DNA of 22,633 bases from a virus: the IMG/VR virus record IMGVR_UViG_3300001533_000167, positions 1-22,633 of that record. The stretch is one strand, 5' to 3'. Positions 22,489 to 22,633 of the stretch are shown piece by piece. The notes under the pieces were generated by a model. That model was not told the DNA's origin. It made no database searches and worked only from the letters and a program-made list of their open reading frames with translations. A program made the translations under genes and the position numbers. Position 1 is the stretch's first letter; the number at the start of each line of letters is the position of its first letter.

Positions 22489-22633
22489 ATTTCCCTGACA
22501 TGATCTTTAATCCGGGAACCACTCCGAACGAACTTAGAATTACAGTTGCGGGAACTGCTCATTGGCCGTTATGGATGGTTTTTCCGGGTAATAAAAACCT
22601 AATGTTTATCGTGAACGGTGGGCCTGGGGCAAT
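22407..22633 (+). pseudogene. Tail fibre gene, 3' part in the shifted frame, cut by the window end
   Basis: From 22407 a frame one base back from that of the gene at 22024 reads TTYADTEQLFDISYR and continues without a stop to the window end, with FGSTKVVYLDFPDMIFNPG, then TTPNELRITVAGTAHWPLWM and VFPGNKNLMFIVNGG. The residues are normal beta-rich protein sequence. If one repeat copy is removed, this joins exactly to the upstream part as one long fibre. No start codon with a ribosome site is seen for independent translation. Length and C-terminus are unknown because the window ends. Confidence 0.65.

Noticed and set aside
1-22633. CRISPR array, insertion sequence or attachment site.
   Set aside because: No regularly spaced repeats, no transposase motifs and no terminal inverted repeats were found.

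Overview
This window is a single-direction block of virion structural genes from a contractile-tailed (myovirus-type) phage or prophage. Every credible gene is on the + strand, packed with short overlaps or gaps under about 110 bases, except for one spacer of about 210 bases. Most starts carry a clear Shine-Dalgarno sequence, and two sigma70-like promoters are visible. The host is therefore a bacterium with ordinary ribosome-binding signals, but I cannot name it. I see no integrase, replication, lysis, tRNA or CRISPR genes, so lytic phage and prophage cannot be told apart here.

Layout. 1-2234: packaging genes (DUF5681 putative small terminase, an unknown protein, large terminase). 2228-4639: portal of the DUF1073 family, SPP1 gp7/Mu F-like head morphogenesis protein, and a small unknown protein. 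4640-4847: a non-coding spacer with a strong promoter, two hairpins and a T-tract, best read as a roughly 130-nt small RNA or an attenuated leader. 4848-7585: head shell genes (DUF2213 protease with a nested scaffold start, cement protein, DUF2184 major capsid protein). 7681-9794: head-completion, connector and neck genes. 9806-11628: tail sheath and tube. 11649-12280: tail assembly chaperone with a probable -1 frameshift. 12277-13875: tape measure. 13872-18239: compact baseplate (Dit-like protein, plug, hub, spike, sheath initiator, J-like wedge), similar in gene order to the simple baseplate of cyanophage Pam3. 18255-22633: distal and host-recognition genes, namely an unknown protein, a DUF2341-plus-lectin-fold adhesin, a beta-rich fibre, a small protein, a DUF2612-like baseplate protein, and a last fibre gene whose frame is broken by a 47-bp tandem duplication.

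How it works together. Terminase packages DNA through the portal into a shell formed by capsid, cement and scaffold and matured by the protease. Connector and neck proteins close the head. Sheath, tube, tape measure and chaperones build a tail of roughly 80 nm, estimated from the 532-residue tape measure. The baseplate and fibres bind the host.

Signals beyond the gene list are the embedded RNA unit at about 4664-4828, the nested scaffold start at 5475, the T TTT TTC slippery site at 12005, the frame-breaking repeat at 22358-22451, and a marked excess of the pentamer TTGAC (and its complement) across the window.
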